From: Bacillus sp. FJAT-27916
GTDB taxonomy: Bacteria; Bacillota; Bacilli; Bacillales; Pradoshiaceae
Direction: 5' to 3'
DNA length: 64,000 nt
NCBI RefSeq assembly: GCF_001183965.1
Contig: NZ_LFZV01000001.1
Location: forward strand, 124,001-188,000
Part shown: piece by piece, positions 1-7,733 of the stretch
How the letters are laid out: every line of letters begins with the position of its first letter
Position numbering within the stretch: the first letter of the stretch is position 1
The notes under the pieces: model-generated
The model's database searches: none
The model's input: the letters and a program-made list of their open reading frames with translations, nothing else
What the model was told of the DNA's origin: nothing
Program-made: the position numbers and the translations under genes

Positions 1-43
1 AAGCAAGAATCGTAATTATACATTTTTAAGGATTTTTAGTCAT

Positions 44-51
44 GATATAAT
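44..51 (+). promoter_or_regulatory. Candidate extended -10 promoter for tdk
   Basis: TGATATAAT at 43-51 is a TGn-extended SigA -10 element. The matching -35 region (about 23-28, TTTTTA) is poor, which is usual for extended -10 promoters. It lies about 75 nt upstream of the tdk start. Inference from consensus only. Confidence 0.4.
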
Positions 52-123
52 AGGATACAGTGGTAAACATTATTCTTATGATGAATTGATCGAGTATGAG
101 TGAAGGAAGGGAGACACCATCGC

Positions 124-744
124 ATGTACGAAATGAAACAAACGGGCTGGATGGAACTAATTTGCGGCAGCATGTTTTCCGGCAAATCTGAAGAACTGAT
201 CAGAAGGGTGAGGAGAGCGGTATTCGCTAAGCAATCCATCGCTGTATTTAAACCCGCTATTGATAATCGTTACAGTGAGGAGGCGGTCGTTTCCCACAAT
301 GGATCATCTGTTATAGCGAAATCCATTACGCATTCATCAAAAATCTTTGAACATATTGATATGGAAACAGATTTAATTGCCATTGATGAAGTCCAATTCT
401 TCGATGACGAGATTGTCGAGGTTGCTCAGCACTTGGCTGACAGCGGCTATCGTGTCATCTTAGCTGGTCTTGACCAAGACTTCCGCGGTGAGCCGTTTGG
501 ACCGATGCCGCAGCTGATGTGTCTTGCGGAACAAGTGACCAAGCTTCAGGCTGTCTGCTCTGTATGCGGATCACCAGCCAGCCGTACGCAGCGTCTTATC
601 GACGAGAGACCGGCAGGATATGACGATCCAATCATTTTGGTTGGCGCATCCGAGTCCTATGAGCCTAGATGCCGTCACCACCATGAAGTGCCTGGCAAGA
701 AAGAGGCTGTACCAACCCCGCTTGATGGCGGTATATGTGAATAA
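124..744 (+). CDS. tdk: Thymidine kinase (type II)
   Basis: Phosphorylates thymidine with ATP to dTMP in the cytosolic pyrimidine salvage pathway. The 206-residue protein has the P-loop GSMFSGKS at residues 15-22, the catalytic-base motif DEVQFF with Glu89, and a zinc site made by C145xxC148 and C183/H186 typical of the tetrameric type II enzymes. A GTG at 100 is in frame, but it lies just before and within the purine-rich ribosome binding site (about 102-113), so the ATG at 124 is the better start. It is followed by its own terminator and then prfA, as in B. subtilis. Confidence 0.95.
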   Translation: MYEMKQTGWMELICGSMFSGKSEELIRRVRRAVFAKQSIAVFKPAIDNRYSEEAVVSHNGSSVIAKSITHSSKIFEHIDMETDLIAIDEVQFFDDEIVEVAQHLADSGYRVILAGLDQDFRGEPFGPMPQLMCLAEQVTKLQAVCSVCGSPASRTQRLIDERPAGYDDPIILVGASESYEPRCRHHHEVPGKKEAVPTPLDGGICE

Positions 745-752
745 AATCAGTT

Positions 753-785
753 AAACACCTTCATGATGAGAGGGTGTTTTTTTGT
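753..785 (+). terminator. Rho-independent terminator of tdk
   Basis: Stem AAACACC (753-759) pairs with GGTGTTT (773-779) and runs into a T tract. Confidence 0.85.
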
Positions 786-1043
786 CCCGCTTTAACGGAA
801 AAAAAGCATGAGGAAATCGAGAAGCTTAAGAGGCAGCAATTATCCGTAAAAGCCCGATTGGTTCAACTAACTCTCAGTGGTGAGGACACCGCAGATGGAC
901 GTTTCACTGTATCCCGCTTTAACGGACAGTAAAAAAAGCATGAGGAAATCGAGAAGCTTAAGAGGCAGCAATTATCCGTAAAAGCCCGATTGGTTCAACT
1001 AACCATCAGTGGTGAGGACCCAACTGATGGAAGTTTCACTGTA
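785..1043 (+). repeat. Tandem duplicated intergenic repeat (2 x about 130 bp)
   Basis: Two nearly identical direct copies, 785-911 and 912-1043, each begin with TCCCGCTTTAACGG and end with GTTTCACTGTA. The second copy has a short insertion after the first 15 bases and differs near its 3' end. In copy 2 CCATCAGT and ACTGATGG form a perfect 8-bp hairpin; in copy 1 this hairpin is degraded. No open reading frame with a ribosome binding site is present. The whole tdk-prfA gap of about 410 bp is explained by a terminator, this repeat and a promoter. Confidence 0.85.
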
Positions 1044-1062
1044 TAGTCTGCGGATGTGAGTT

Positions 1063-1091
1063 TTCTTATTTGCTGGGTTGTATGGTACAAT
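1063..1091 (+). promoter_or_regulatory. Candidate SigA promoter for prfA-prmC
   Basis: TACAAT at 1086-1091 is preceded by TGG (extended -10) and by a weak TTCTTA -35 with a 17-nt spacer. It sits just after the tandem repeat and 65 nt before the prfA start. Confidence 0.45.
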
Positions 1092-1156
1092 AGATAATTG
1101 AATTAGATGGCGGTATAAGCGCCGAGATAGCTAAACCTGTTAATGAGGTGAATGAA

Positions 1157-2230
1157 TTGATCGATCGATTACAAGCGGTTGAAGACCGATATGAAAGATT
1201 AAATGAATTATTAAGTGACCCTGATATCGTTAATGATACAAATAAGCTCCGCGAATATTCTAAAGAGCAATCTGATATTCAGGACACCGTTTTTGCTTAT
1301 AGAGAATATAAAGAGGTCCGCTCTCAGTATCAAGATGCAAAAGCGATGCTTGAGGAGAAGCTGGATGCAGACATGCGTGAAATGGTGAAGGAGGAAGTGG
1401 ACGAGCTTAGCAGCCAGATGACAGAGCTTGAAGAGAAGCTTCGTATCCTCCTCATTCCGAAGGACCCGAATGATGACAAGAACGTTATCATGGAAATCCG
1501 CGGTGCAGCTGGCGGGGATGAAGCGGCCTTGTTCGCGGGCAGTCTTTATCGCATGTACAGCCGTTATGCAGAAGCACAAGGGTGGAAGATTGATGTCATG
1601 GATTCCAATCCAACCGGACTTGGCGGCTATAAAGAAATCATCTTCATGATCAACGGAAATGGTGCCTACTCTAAGATGAAATTCGAGAATGGTGCCCACC
1701 GTGTACAACGTGTTCCTGAGACTGAATCAGGCGGCCGGATTCATACATCTACAGCGACAGTAGCCTGCCTCCCGGAAGCGGAAGAGGTTGAAGTTGAGGT
1801 TCATGACAAAGATATTCGTGTAGATACATTCGCATCAAGCGGCCCTGGCGGACAAAGTGTTAACACGACAATGTCAGCCGTGCGTTTGACACATATGCCA
1901 ACTGGAATCGTTGTATCCTGCCAGGATGAGAAATCCCAGATCAAGAATAAGGAAAAAGCGATGAAGGTCCTTCGTGCGCGTATTTATGATAAGTTCCAGC
2001 AAGAGGCACAGGCAGAATATGATAAAACCCGTAAGAGTGCTGTTGGAACAGGTGACCGTTCTGAGCGGATCCGTACCTACAACTTCCCGCAAAACCGTGT
2101 GACTGATCACCGCATTGGTCTTACGATTCAAAAGCTTGACCAGATCATGGAAGGTAAGCTGGATGAAGTCATTGATGCCCTCATTATGGCTGACCAAGCA
2201 AGCCGTCTTGAGAATGCGGAGCAAGAATGA
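1157..2230 (+). CDS. prfA: Peptide chain release factor 1
   Basis: Recognises UAA and UAG in the ribosomal A site and triggers peptidyl-tRNA hydrolysis. The GGQ motif lies at residues 231-233 within [10 protein letters not shown], and the codon-recognition PxT segment is PET in [10 protein letters not shown] chose the TTG at 1157 because a strong Shine-Dalgarno GAGGTGA (1144-1150) lies 6 nt upstream; this gives 357 residues beginning MIDRLQ, close to the 356-residue B. subtilis protein. An in-frame GTG at 1148 overlaps that ribosome binding site. The stop overlaps the start of prmC, whose product methylates the GGQ glutamine. Confidence 0.95.
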   Translation: MIDRLQAVEDRYERLNELLSDPDIVNDTNKLREYSKEQSDIQDTVFAYREYKEVRSQYQDAKAMLEEKLDADMREMVKEEVDELSSQMTELEEKLRILLIPKDPNDDKNVIMEIRGAAGGDEAALFAGSLYRMYSRYAEAQGWKIDVMDSNPTGLGGYKEIIFMINGNGAYSKMKFENGAHRVQRVPETESGGRIHTSTATVACLPEAEEVEVEVHDKDIRVDTFASSGPGGQSVNTTMSAVRLTHMPTGIVVSCQDEKSQIKNKEKAMKVLRARIYDKFQQEAQAEYDKTRKSAVGTGDRSERIRTYNFPQNRVTDHRIGLTIQKLDQIMEGKLDEVIDALIMADQASRLENAEQE

Positions 2231-3090
2231 TGAAGATTTATGAAGCTCTTAAATGGGCTTCTTCTTTTTTACGGGAAAAAGGAAGGGACGAAAACGCCGG
2301 CGAATGGCTCTTGATGGCGCAGCTTGGGAAAACACGTGCCCAAATGCTGGCATCGATGCAGGATGAGCTGCCGTCAGATATCGCTGCGAAATTCAAGGAT
2401 TCTGTGCATAAGCATGGAGTAGAGGCTGTTCCCATTCAGCACATCATTGGGTCAGAGGAATTCTACGGACGGACCTTTGCGGTGAATGGCGATTGTCTCA
2501 TTCCGCGCCCGGAAACAGAAGAGCTTATCTACTATACAATAGAAAAAATGAAGCGATTATTTGGCAGGGAGCAAGCATTAACGCTCGCTGATATCGGTAC
2601 TGGGAGCGGCATCATTGCCGTTACAATGGGGTGTGAGCTTCCAGGTCTGTCTGTCTTGGCGGTGGATTTATCGGACAAGGCTCTTGAGGTGGCGAGGAAG
2701 AATGCAGCCGAGCATGAGGCAGAGATTACATTCAAACAGGGCAATCTTCTTGATCCGCTCATAGAGGAGAGGCGAAAGGTCGATATTCTCCTATCGAATC
2801 CTCCGTATATCCCGGAGAGCGACCGTGAGTGGATGTCTGAAGTTGTAACCCATCACGAGCCGTCCATGGCACTGTTTGCAGGAGAGGACGGGCTTGATTG
2901 CTACCGCGAGCTTGCTGCAAAGATGCCGCAAGTACTCAATCGGCCGGCGTTAGTCGGATTCGAGGTCGGCGCTGGGCAGGCTGAGAGTGTAGCAGCCTTA
3001 ATCCAGAAAGAGATACCTGAAGCTGAGGTAGACATTGTGTTTGATATTAATGGTAAGGATCGGATGGTATTTGCCGAGATAAAGGAATAG
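2227..3090 (+). CDS. prmC: Release factor glutamine methyltransferase
   Basis: An S-adenosylmethionine-dependent N5-glutamine methyltransferase that modifies the Gln of the GGQ loop in release factors. The 287-residue protein has the class I SAM motif [11 protein letters not shown] and the amide-binding NPPY motif at residues 191-194. The start codon overlaps the prfA stop (ATGA at 2227-2230), indicating translational coupling with its substrate's gene. Length and order match B. subtilis ywkE. Confidence 0.94.
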   Translation: MMKIYEALKWASSFLREKGRDENAGEWLLMAQLGKTRAQMLASMQDELPSDIAAKFKDSVHKHGVEAVPIQHIIGSEEFYGRTFAVNGDCLIPRPETEELIYYTIEKMKRLFGREQALTLADIGTGSGIIAVTMGCELPGLSVLAVDLSDKALEVARKNAAEHEAEITFKQGNLLDPLIEERRKVDILLSNPPYIPESDREWMSEVVTHHEPSMALFAGEDGLDCYRELAAKMPQVLNRPALVGFEVGAGQAESVAALIQKEIPEAEVDIVFDINGKDRMVFAEIKE

Positions 3091-3115
3091 AGAGGGTGCC
3101 TTAGGCAATCCTCTC
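3090..3115. terminator. Hairpin between convergent prmC and DUF2500 genes
   Basis: GAGAGG (3090-3095) pairs with CCTCTC (3110-3115), with an inner TGCC/GGCA stem. There is no clear T tract on either side, so a terminator role is plausible but weakly supported. Confidence 0.4.
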
Positions 3116-3475
3116 AAATCCTAAATAGCGGGTGCCCTGAAACTGAAGAGTACCGACATCTCCTTCAGCAAGCTGGCCAAACTCTCTCCCGCTTAAGCTA
3201 AACTCCATTCGATCCCCGCTTTCCACCTCAAAGGTGGCATAATACCAGGTGCTTTCAGAGCGTGTATTGGTCCGCTTCGTGGCAACTTTAGCGACAACCG
3301 ACAGCTTTGCTTGGGCATTGTTTCGATTCCATTGAATGATTCCGGAGATGATGGCAAAAGCAAAGATGCCAATAATAATGATAAAAAAGATGACAAAGAT
3401 AATAGGCAAGCCTGAATCGAATAAACCAAAGGTATCAAAAAAGCCTGGCTCCTCTTCATAAATGAAATCTTCCAT
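3101..3475 (-). CDS. DUF2500-type membrane protein
   Basis: A 124-residue protein with an acidic N-terminal segment, one long hydrophobic helix at about residues 24-46, and a C-terminal beta-rich domain (VVAKVATKRT...WYYATFEVESGDRMEFSLSG). The layout and the closing phrase about readdressed residues GREFGQL/GTLQFQGTRYLGFE resemble the DUF2500 family, whose function is not known. A strong AAAGGAGG ribosome binding site precedes the ATG. It is transcribed against its neighbours, between prmC and spoIIR, and is not part of the conserved B. subtilis order as I remember it. Confidence 0.75.
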   Translation of the reverse strand: MEDFIYEEEPGFFDTFGLFDSGLPIIFVIFFIIIIGIFAFAIISGIIQWNRNNAQAKLSVVAKVATKRTNTRSESTWYYATFEVESGDRMEFSLSGREFGQLAEGDVGTLQFQGTRYLGFERIA

Positions 3476-3548
3476 CCTCTACATCCTCCTTTCTCCTCAA
3501 ATCATAAAGGAAAAAATTGTCACACACAATAAAAATTAGATAATGATA

Positions 3549-3578
3549 GTTTAAGATAGAGCAATGCTGTCCACACTG
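3549..3578 (+). promoter_or_regulatory. Candidate SigF promoter for spoIIR
   Basis: GTTTA (3549-3553), a 15-nt spacer and GTCCACACTG (3569-3578) fit the SigF pattern GYWTA-N15-GGnnAnAnT with one mismatch. The implied start of transcription (about 3585) lies just upstream of the ATG at 3603 and downstream of an in-frame ATG at 3564, which supports the shorter SpoIIR. Confidence 0.5.
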
Positions 3579-3602
3579 TTTGTAAGTGAAAGGGCGGTGC
3601 TT

Positions 3603-4367
3603 ATGATGATGAGAGGGAGAACGTATTTACCCTTACTATATATTCTATTGTTATCTATGGCGACAATGGCTGGTCTAATGACACCTAAATCAACGGAGAC
3701 GAATGCAGAAGTTCAAGTCATTCCATCTGAGGCGATTCGGCTTCGAATCCTGGCAAACAGCAATCATGAATCAGACCAGGAATTGAAGCGGAAGATCAGA
3801 GATGAAGTAAATGCAGAAATCAATATCTGGGTGGCTGAACTGACAAGTATTGAGGAAGCACGTAAAATCATTTCCTCTCGTTTGGACGAGATTGAGGTGA
3901 TTGCAATGGAAGTGATGGAGCGCGAGGGCAATGTGCAAAAGGTAGATGTCGAGTTCGGGAAAACGGTTTTCCCAACGAAGCTATACGGCCAATACTTATA
4001 TCCTGCAGGTGAATATGAGGCAATCAAGATCACGCTTGGAGAGGGAGAAGGGGAGAACTGGTGGTGCGTGCTGTTCCCGCCGCTTTGTTTCCTAGACTTC
4101 AATAGCGGCACAGCCGTGAAGGCGCAAACGACCGAGGAGGAGGCTGCTAAACAACCGATTGATGAAGAGGTTTCAAAGGAGAAGACAGTTAATCAATCGA
4201 TTGAACAGGAGAGTGAAAAGCCAGAAGCCGCACAGGCTGAAGTCATTAATCAATCGATTGATGAAGAGGAGTCAGCTGAGGAAACGAAGGTTGTCTATGA
4301 GGACCGGGATGAGGAACAGGTTGAGGTGAAGTTTTTTCTGAAGGAGATATTTGATTCTCTGTTTTAG
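3603..4367 (+). CDS. spoIIR: Stage II sporulation protein R
   Basis: A forespore-made secreted signal that activates the SpoIIGA protease in the mother cell, so that pro-SigE is cleaved. The N-terminus has a signal/anchor stretch (YLPLLYILLLSMATMAGLM), followed by the conserved IRLRILANSN segment and the motif GENWWCVLFPPLCFLD. The start at 3603 follows AAGGGCGG and the SigF-like promoter. The last 80 or so residues are unusual: an acidic tail with three copies of a QPIDEE/NQSIEQE/NQSIDEE motif before a hydrophobic KFFLKEIFDSLF end. It is longer than I expect for the family because of this tail. Confidence 0.93.
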   Translation: MMMRGRTYLPLLYILLLSMATMAGLMTPKSTETNAEVQVIPSEAIRLRILANSNHESDQELKRKIRDEVNAEINIWVAELTSIEEARKIISSRLDEIEVIAMEVMEREGNVQKVDVEFGKTVFPTKLYGQYLYPAGEYEAIKITLGEGEGENWWCVLFPPLCFLDFNSGTAVKAQTTEEEAAKQPIDEEVSKEKTVNQSIEQESEKPEAAQAEVINQSIDEEESAEETKVVYEDRDEEQVEVKFFLKEIFDSLF

Positions 4368-4432
4368 TTCTATTCACTCTATCAATTCATATGTATGGAA
4401 GTAGAAATGATAGAGAGGGGACTGAAATAGGG

Positions 4433-4870
4433 ATGTATTATATGGCCATCGCAAAGAATCAGGACATTGAGCTGGCAGTACGATTTATGGAACAGGCAGG
4501 AATGGAAGTAGCTGAAGAAGAGGTGGAGAGTGGGAAGTTCATTCTCTTGAAGGATGAAGACCACCTTATTAAAGGGATAATCGGACTGGAGTCTTGTGGT
4601 GAATACGGACTGCTCCGTTCCTTCCTTTTCCTGCCTGAGGCCCATGCGCAGGTACCAGCCTTATTTGAAGCCATGCTTGCCATCGCCCGCGAGCATGGTG
4701 TGGAACAGGTATTCCTTGTTTCGAATAAGCAACAGGCGAGAGCCTTTTTCGAGGCACTGCAATTTATGCCTTGCCAATGTGAGCAGCTTCCGGGCAAAGT
4801 GAAAGATTCGCCTGTTGTGGAAAAGGTGTGTACAATAAAGGATGTATACTTTATGAGCCGCCATTTATAG
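4433..4870 (+). CDS. ywlB: GNAT-like N-acetyltransferase (YwlB-like)
   Basis: A protein of about 145 residues between spoIIR and ywlC, the position of ywlB in B. subtilis. It has the short GNAT-type fold pattern: an acceptor-side start, then GLLRSFLFLPEAHAQ with a degenerate acetyl-CoA loop, then the EQVFLVSNKQQARAFFEALQF segment typical of the C-terminal half of acetyltransferases. The substrate is not known from sequence. An upstream ATG at 4391 is in frame, but AGAGAGGGG (4412-4420) suits the ATG at 4433; 4442 is also possible. Confidence 0.75.
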   Translation: MYYMAIAKNQDIELAVRFMEQAGMEVAEEEVESGKFILLKDEDHLIKGIIGLESCGEYGLLRSFLFLPEAHAQVPALFEAMLAIAREHGVEQVFLVSNKQQARAFFEALQFMPCQCEQLPGKVKDSPVVEKVCTIKDVYFMSRHL

Positions 4871-4877
4871 GAAGGAT

Positions 4878-5112
4878 TTATCCACGGAAATAGTCAGACT
4901 TATTCACATTCTGTGGATAAGGTTGAATCTTCTGTAGGAAGTCCTTTATCTGTGGAAAGATAAATGGTAACTGATAGGGAAAAAACGTGATATTATAAGG
5001 CTTTTCAGCTTTGTAATTGGAATAGACAGTAGGTGTGATTGATGAGAACGAAAATTTGGAAAGTGGATAACATTGTGGATAACAACAAAATTTATCCACA
5101 GATTGTGGATGC
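4878..5112. promoter_or_regulatory. DnaA-box cluster at the ywlC 5' end
   Basis: Perfect DnaA boxes occur at 4912-4920 (TGTGGATAA), 5074-5082 (TGTGGATAA) and 5092-5100 (TTATCCACA). One-mismatch boxes occur at 4878-4886, 4900-4908, 5062-5070 and 5104-5112. The cluster spans the ywlB-ywlC gap and the first 25 codons of ywlC. From memory, ywlC is one of the DnaA-box clusters described in B. subtilis, which suggests conservation. Confidence 0.75.
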
Positions 5113-6088
5113 TTCTTCCCTCTTACGTGATGGGGAGCTTATTGCCTTCCCAACGGAGACCGTGTATGGGCTGGGAGCAAATGCTCTCAATGGCCAAGCG
5201 GTTGCGAATATCTATCAGGCGAAGGGAAGACCAAGCGATAATCCACTGATTGTCCACATTGGGCATAAGGAACAATTGAACGGTTTAGTTGAGGAAATTC
5301 CGGATGTAGCACATACATTGATATCAAGGTTCTGGCCTGGACCGCTTACCTTGATTTTCAAAAAGAAGGAAGGGGTATTCCCTGATACCGTTACAGCTGG
5401 CCTTGCATCGGTGGCCATTCGTATGCCGGACCATCCGCTTGCCCTTCAGCTCATTCGAGAATCAGGCTGCCCTGTTGCGGCACCGAGCGCTAACCTATCC
5501 GGAAAACCAAGTCCAACAACTGCTCAGCATGTGTATGAGGATCTGAACGGACGGATTGCCGGCATTGTTGACGGCGGAGCGACAGGCGTCGGTTTGGAAT
5601 CGACCGTTTTGGATATTACAGGAGACGTACCGCTCATTCTTCGCCCAGGCGGTGTAACGATTGAGCAATTGCAGGAGATCATCGGCCATGTCGAGGTTGA
5701 TAAAGGTTTGCTGAAGGAGAAGGAAGCGCCGAAAGCACCTGGCATGAAGTACAAGCATTATGCCCCGCAGGCACCGCTAACTCTCGTAGACGGAAGCCCG
5801 TCCTTCCTTCAATCCTTAGTGGATGAGAAACGGGCAGAGGGACTTCGTGTAGGCATTTACACGGTTTCGGAGCATAAGCATTTGTATGAAGCGGATATCA
5901 TTCTCGAGGGAGGTACGCTCAAGGACCTGCGAACGATCGCAGAGAATATGTACGGTGTCCTGCGAGAGTTTGACCATGAAGGGCCTGACGTCATTTTCGG
6001 CGAGGCTTACCCGCATGAAGGAATCGGCGAGGCCATCATGAATCGGCTGCTTAAGGCGGCGAGCGGAAGAATCATTAAAGAGGATTAA
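5042..6088 (+). CDS. ywlC: L-threonylcarbamoyladenylate synthase (Sua5/YwlC type)
   Basis: Makes threonylcarbamoyl-AMP from threonine, bicarbonate and ATP, the first step of the t6A37 modification of ANN-decoding tRNAs. The YrdC domain covers about residues 15-215 (AFPTETVYGLGANA, KGRPSDNPLIVHI, SANLSGKPSPT) and is followed by the linker APGMKYKHYAP and a C-terminal Sua5 domain with EAYPHEGIGEAIMNRLLKAA. The long two-domain form of 348 residues matches Bacillus YwlC. The start is the ATG at 5042 after AGGTGTGA. Its first codons lie inside the DnaA-box cluster, which explains the unusual N-terminus KVDNIVDNNKIYPQIVD. Confidence 0.94.
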   Translation: MRTKIWKVDNIVDNNKIYPQIVDASSLLRDGELIAFPTETVYGLGANALNGQAVANIYQAKGRPSDNPLIVHIGHKEQLNGLVEEIPDVAHTLISRFWPGPLTLIFKKKEGVFPDTVTAGLASVAIRMPDHPLALQLIRESGCPVAAPSANLSGKPSPTTAQHVYEDLNGRIAGIVDGGATGVGLESTVLDITGDVPLILRPGGVTIEQLQEIIGHVEVDKGLLKEKEAPKAPGMKYKHYAPQAPLTLVDGSPSFLQSLVDEKRAEGLRVGIYTVSEHKHLYEADIILEGGTLKDLRTIAENMYGVLREFDHEGPDVIFGEAYPHEGIGEAIMNRLLKAASGRIIKED

Positions 6089-6093
6089 GTTCT

Positions 6094-6151
6094 AAACCTC
6101 CACGGACAGGCATATGCTTTTGAAGCAGGCTAGTCCCGGGAGGTTTTTCTT
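6094..6151 (+). promoter_or_regulatory. Structured mntP leader: terminator-like hairpin that covers the RBS
   Basis: AAACCTCC (6094-6101) pairs with GGAGGTTT (6139-6146), with inner GGAC/GTCC and TGCTT/AAGCA stems, then TTCTT. The 3' arm contains the GGGAGG ribosome binding site of mntP (ATG at 6152). The structure can act as a ywlC terminator or hide the mntP ribosome binding site. It does not look to me like the yybP-ykoY manganese riboswitch consensus. Confidence 0.6.
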
Positions 6152-6712
6152 ATGGATCATCAACATGTATCAGAGCTTTTTACGATGCTTATCATGGCCT
6201 TTGCGCTCGGTATGGATGCGTTCTCCATTGGTCTTGGAATGGGTTCCTTCAAGCTCCGCTTAAAATCCGTCGCTGCCATCGGCACGACAGTCGGGCTCTT
6301 CCATGTGTGGATGCCCTATTTAGGAATCCTATCAGGCGCATTTCTCTCTGGTCAATTTGGGACATTTGCCTCCTTTGTCGGAGCGGCCCTTCTCTTGTTT
6401 TTGGGTCTGCAAATGTTTCTCTCGGGCGTGCGGGGGAAGGAGGAGGCCGTCATCGCGCCGGTTGGGTTTGGGTTGATTCTATTTGCGGCAAGTGTCAGCC
6501 TCGACAGCTTTTCAGTCGGTCTATCTCTTGGCATGATTGGCGCCCAAGCCTTTATGGCGATCCTCTGCTTCGGAGTGGTTGCCTGTATCCTCACCATCGC
6601 CGGCTTGCTCCTCGGGAGGAAAGTACACTCCTTCATGGGGAAATACAGCTTCGTAATCGGAGGAAGCATTCTCTTCGCCTTTGGCATGAAAATATTGATG
6701 CAGTTATTATAA
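6152..6712 (+). CDS. mntP: Manganese efflux pump MntP
   Basis: A 186-residue inner-membrane protein with six hydrophobic segments arranged as two homologous halves. The signature acidic helices are visible as AFALGMDAFSIGLGMG near residues 15-30 and AASVSLDSFSVGLSLG near 112-127, carrying the conserved Asp residues thought to bind Mn2+. It exports excess Mn2+ from the cytosol. The position after ywlC matches B. subtilis ywlD. Its ribosome binding site lies in the 3' arm of a leader hairpin, so translation or transcription may be conditional. Confidence 0.92.
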   Translation: MDHQHVSELFTMLIMAFALGMDAFSIGLGMGSFKLRLKSVAAIGTTVGLFHVWMPYLGILSGAFLSGQFGTFASFVGAALLLFLGLQMFLSGVRGKEEAVIAPVGFGLILFAASVSLDSFSVGLSLGMIGAQAFMAILCFGVVACILTIAGLLLGRKVHSFMGKYSFVIGGSILFAFGMKILMQLL

Positions 6713-6738
6713 TAGTAGAAATGAAGCGAGCAAAACGA

Positions 6739-6780
6739 AGCAGATGGAAAACCGCGGATGGTTTTCTGTCTGCTTTTTTT
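6739..6780 (+). terminator. Rho-independent terminator after mntP
   Basis: A 15-bp stem with two G-U pairs (arms begin AGCAGATGG and end GTCTGCT), followed by seven T. Confidence 0.85.
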
Positions 6781-6868
6781 GATGTGGGGGGCAGTCTGGG
6801 TCTGTTTGGATAGCTTTTATGAATAATTTTCGCCGAAAAAGGCGTTCATTTCTTTTGAAAATAACATC

Positions 6869-7013
6869 AGCTTGTCTATTTTGACCTCTTGGGCATTGCT
6901 CAGAGGTGATTTTCTCATGTGATTTTCAGGATTTCTTACTTTAAGGGCGAACGCATAATATTATGGGCGAAAAGAATGGGGTTAGGGCGAAAATATCAAG
7001 GTATGGGCGAAAT
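6869..7013 (+). repeat. Dispersed GGGCGA element, copy A
   Basis: A head starting AGCTTGTCTATTTTGAC (6869) is followed 76 nt later by four GGGCGA units at 6945, 6965, 6985 and 7005, a strict 20-nt period. The head and its 76-nt distance recur at copy E (45922). The segment from 6984 is nearly identical to the complement of copy D (32 kb). It lies in the mntP-ywlE gap (6713-7236); I see no gene in the rest of that gap. Confidence 0.8.
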
Positions 7014-7208
7014 CGGCGACTCATTGTGATAATCAGGTTGTAATGCCCAGCTCCTGCAGAATCCGCTTGTGAATCAAAAAGGTGTAATAGAAGAGGTTTC
7101 AACTATTAAAAGCGAACATACATCAATTTAGGGGAGGTCAACAAAAGGGAAAAACGAATTCCTCATTCCACATCAATCCCCTCCTTTTTTTATCAGGCAG
7201 AAATCATC

Positions 7209-7214
7209 TATAAT
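7209..7214 (+). promoter_or_regulatory. Candidate -10 box for ywlE-rpiB-ywlG
   Basis: A perfect TATAAT lies 23 nt before the ywlE start. No good -35 lies 16-18 nt upstream (TTTATC is the nearest). The short distance implies a very short leader. Confidence 0.4.
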
Positions 7215-7236
7215 AGGGGGCAGGAGGGAAAACGCC

Positions 7237-7680
7237 TTGAAAAATATCTTATTTGTTTGTACAGGGAACACATGCCGCAGCCCGATGGCAGAGGCAATCC
7301 TGAGAAGTCATCAATTAGAAGGAGTCGAGGTAAGGTCTGCCGGGGTGTATGCGTATCCGGGAGATGCGGCCTCCGTTAATGCGAGGCTTGTTCTTGATGA
7401 TCATGAAATCAGGCATGACCATGCAGCGAGTACATTGAGCAATGATGATGTGGAGTGGGCCGATTACATTTTCACCATGACAGAAGGACATAAGCAGCTG
7501 ATTGCTTCCCGTTACCCGCAGGTGATTGAGCGCACCTTTACACTGAAGGAATTTGTTCGTGGGGATTTGTCTGACCGTGATGTATCTGATCCGTTCGGCG
7601 GCAGCAAGCAAATGTACGAGCGCACCTTTATGGAATTAAAGCAACTAATTAATGAGCTAGTGGAAAAAATAAAGAACTAG
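7237..7680 (+). CDS. ywlE: Protein-arginine phosphatase
   Basis: A low-molecular-weight phosphatase that removes phosphate from arginine residues marked by the McsB kinase, opposing ClpCP targeting. The N-terminal P-loop CTGNTCRS at residues 8-15 contains nucleophile Cys8, Thr12 (the residue that gives arginine specificity in B. subtilis YwlE) and Arg14; the general acid Asp118 is in the DPFGGS motif. The start is TTG at 7237 with AGGAGG 9 nt upstream; no ATG is available. It leads a likely operon with rpiB and ywlG. Confidence 0.93.
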   Translation: MKNILFVCTGNTCRSPMAEAILRSHQLEGVEVRSAGVYAYPGDAASVNARLVLDDHEIRHDHAASTLSNDDVEWADYIFTMTEGHKQLIASRYPQVIERTFTLKEFVRGDLSDRDVSDPFGGSKQMYERTFMELKQLINELVEKIKN

Positions 7681-7733
7681 TACTACTATAAAGTGTGACC
7701 AAACTTATAGAGGCTGAAGGGAGTTTTGCAGAA

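Noticed and set aside
6941-7013. Possible CRISPR array from the regularly spaced GGGCGA units
   Set aside because: The constant part is only about 9 nt and the period is 20-21 nt, with no repeat-spacer structure and no cas genes.
7130-7185. Apparent terminator (GGGGAGG ... CCCCTCC then T's) before ywlE
   Set aside because: The two arms are mirror-like, not reverse complements; pairing leaves a mismatch in the middle of a short stem.
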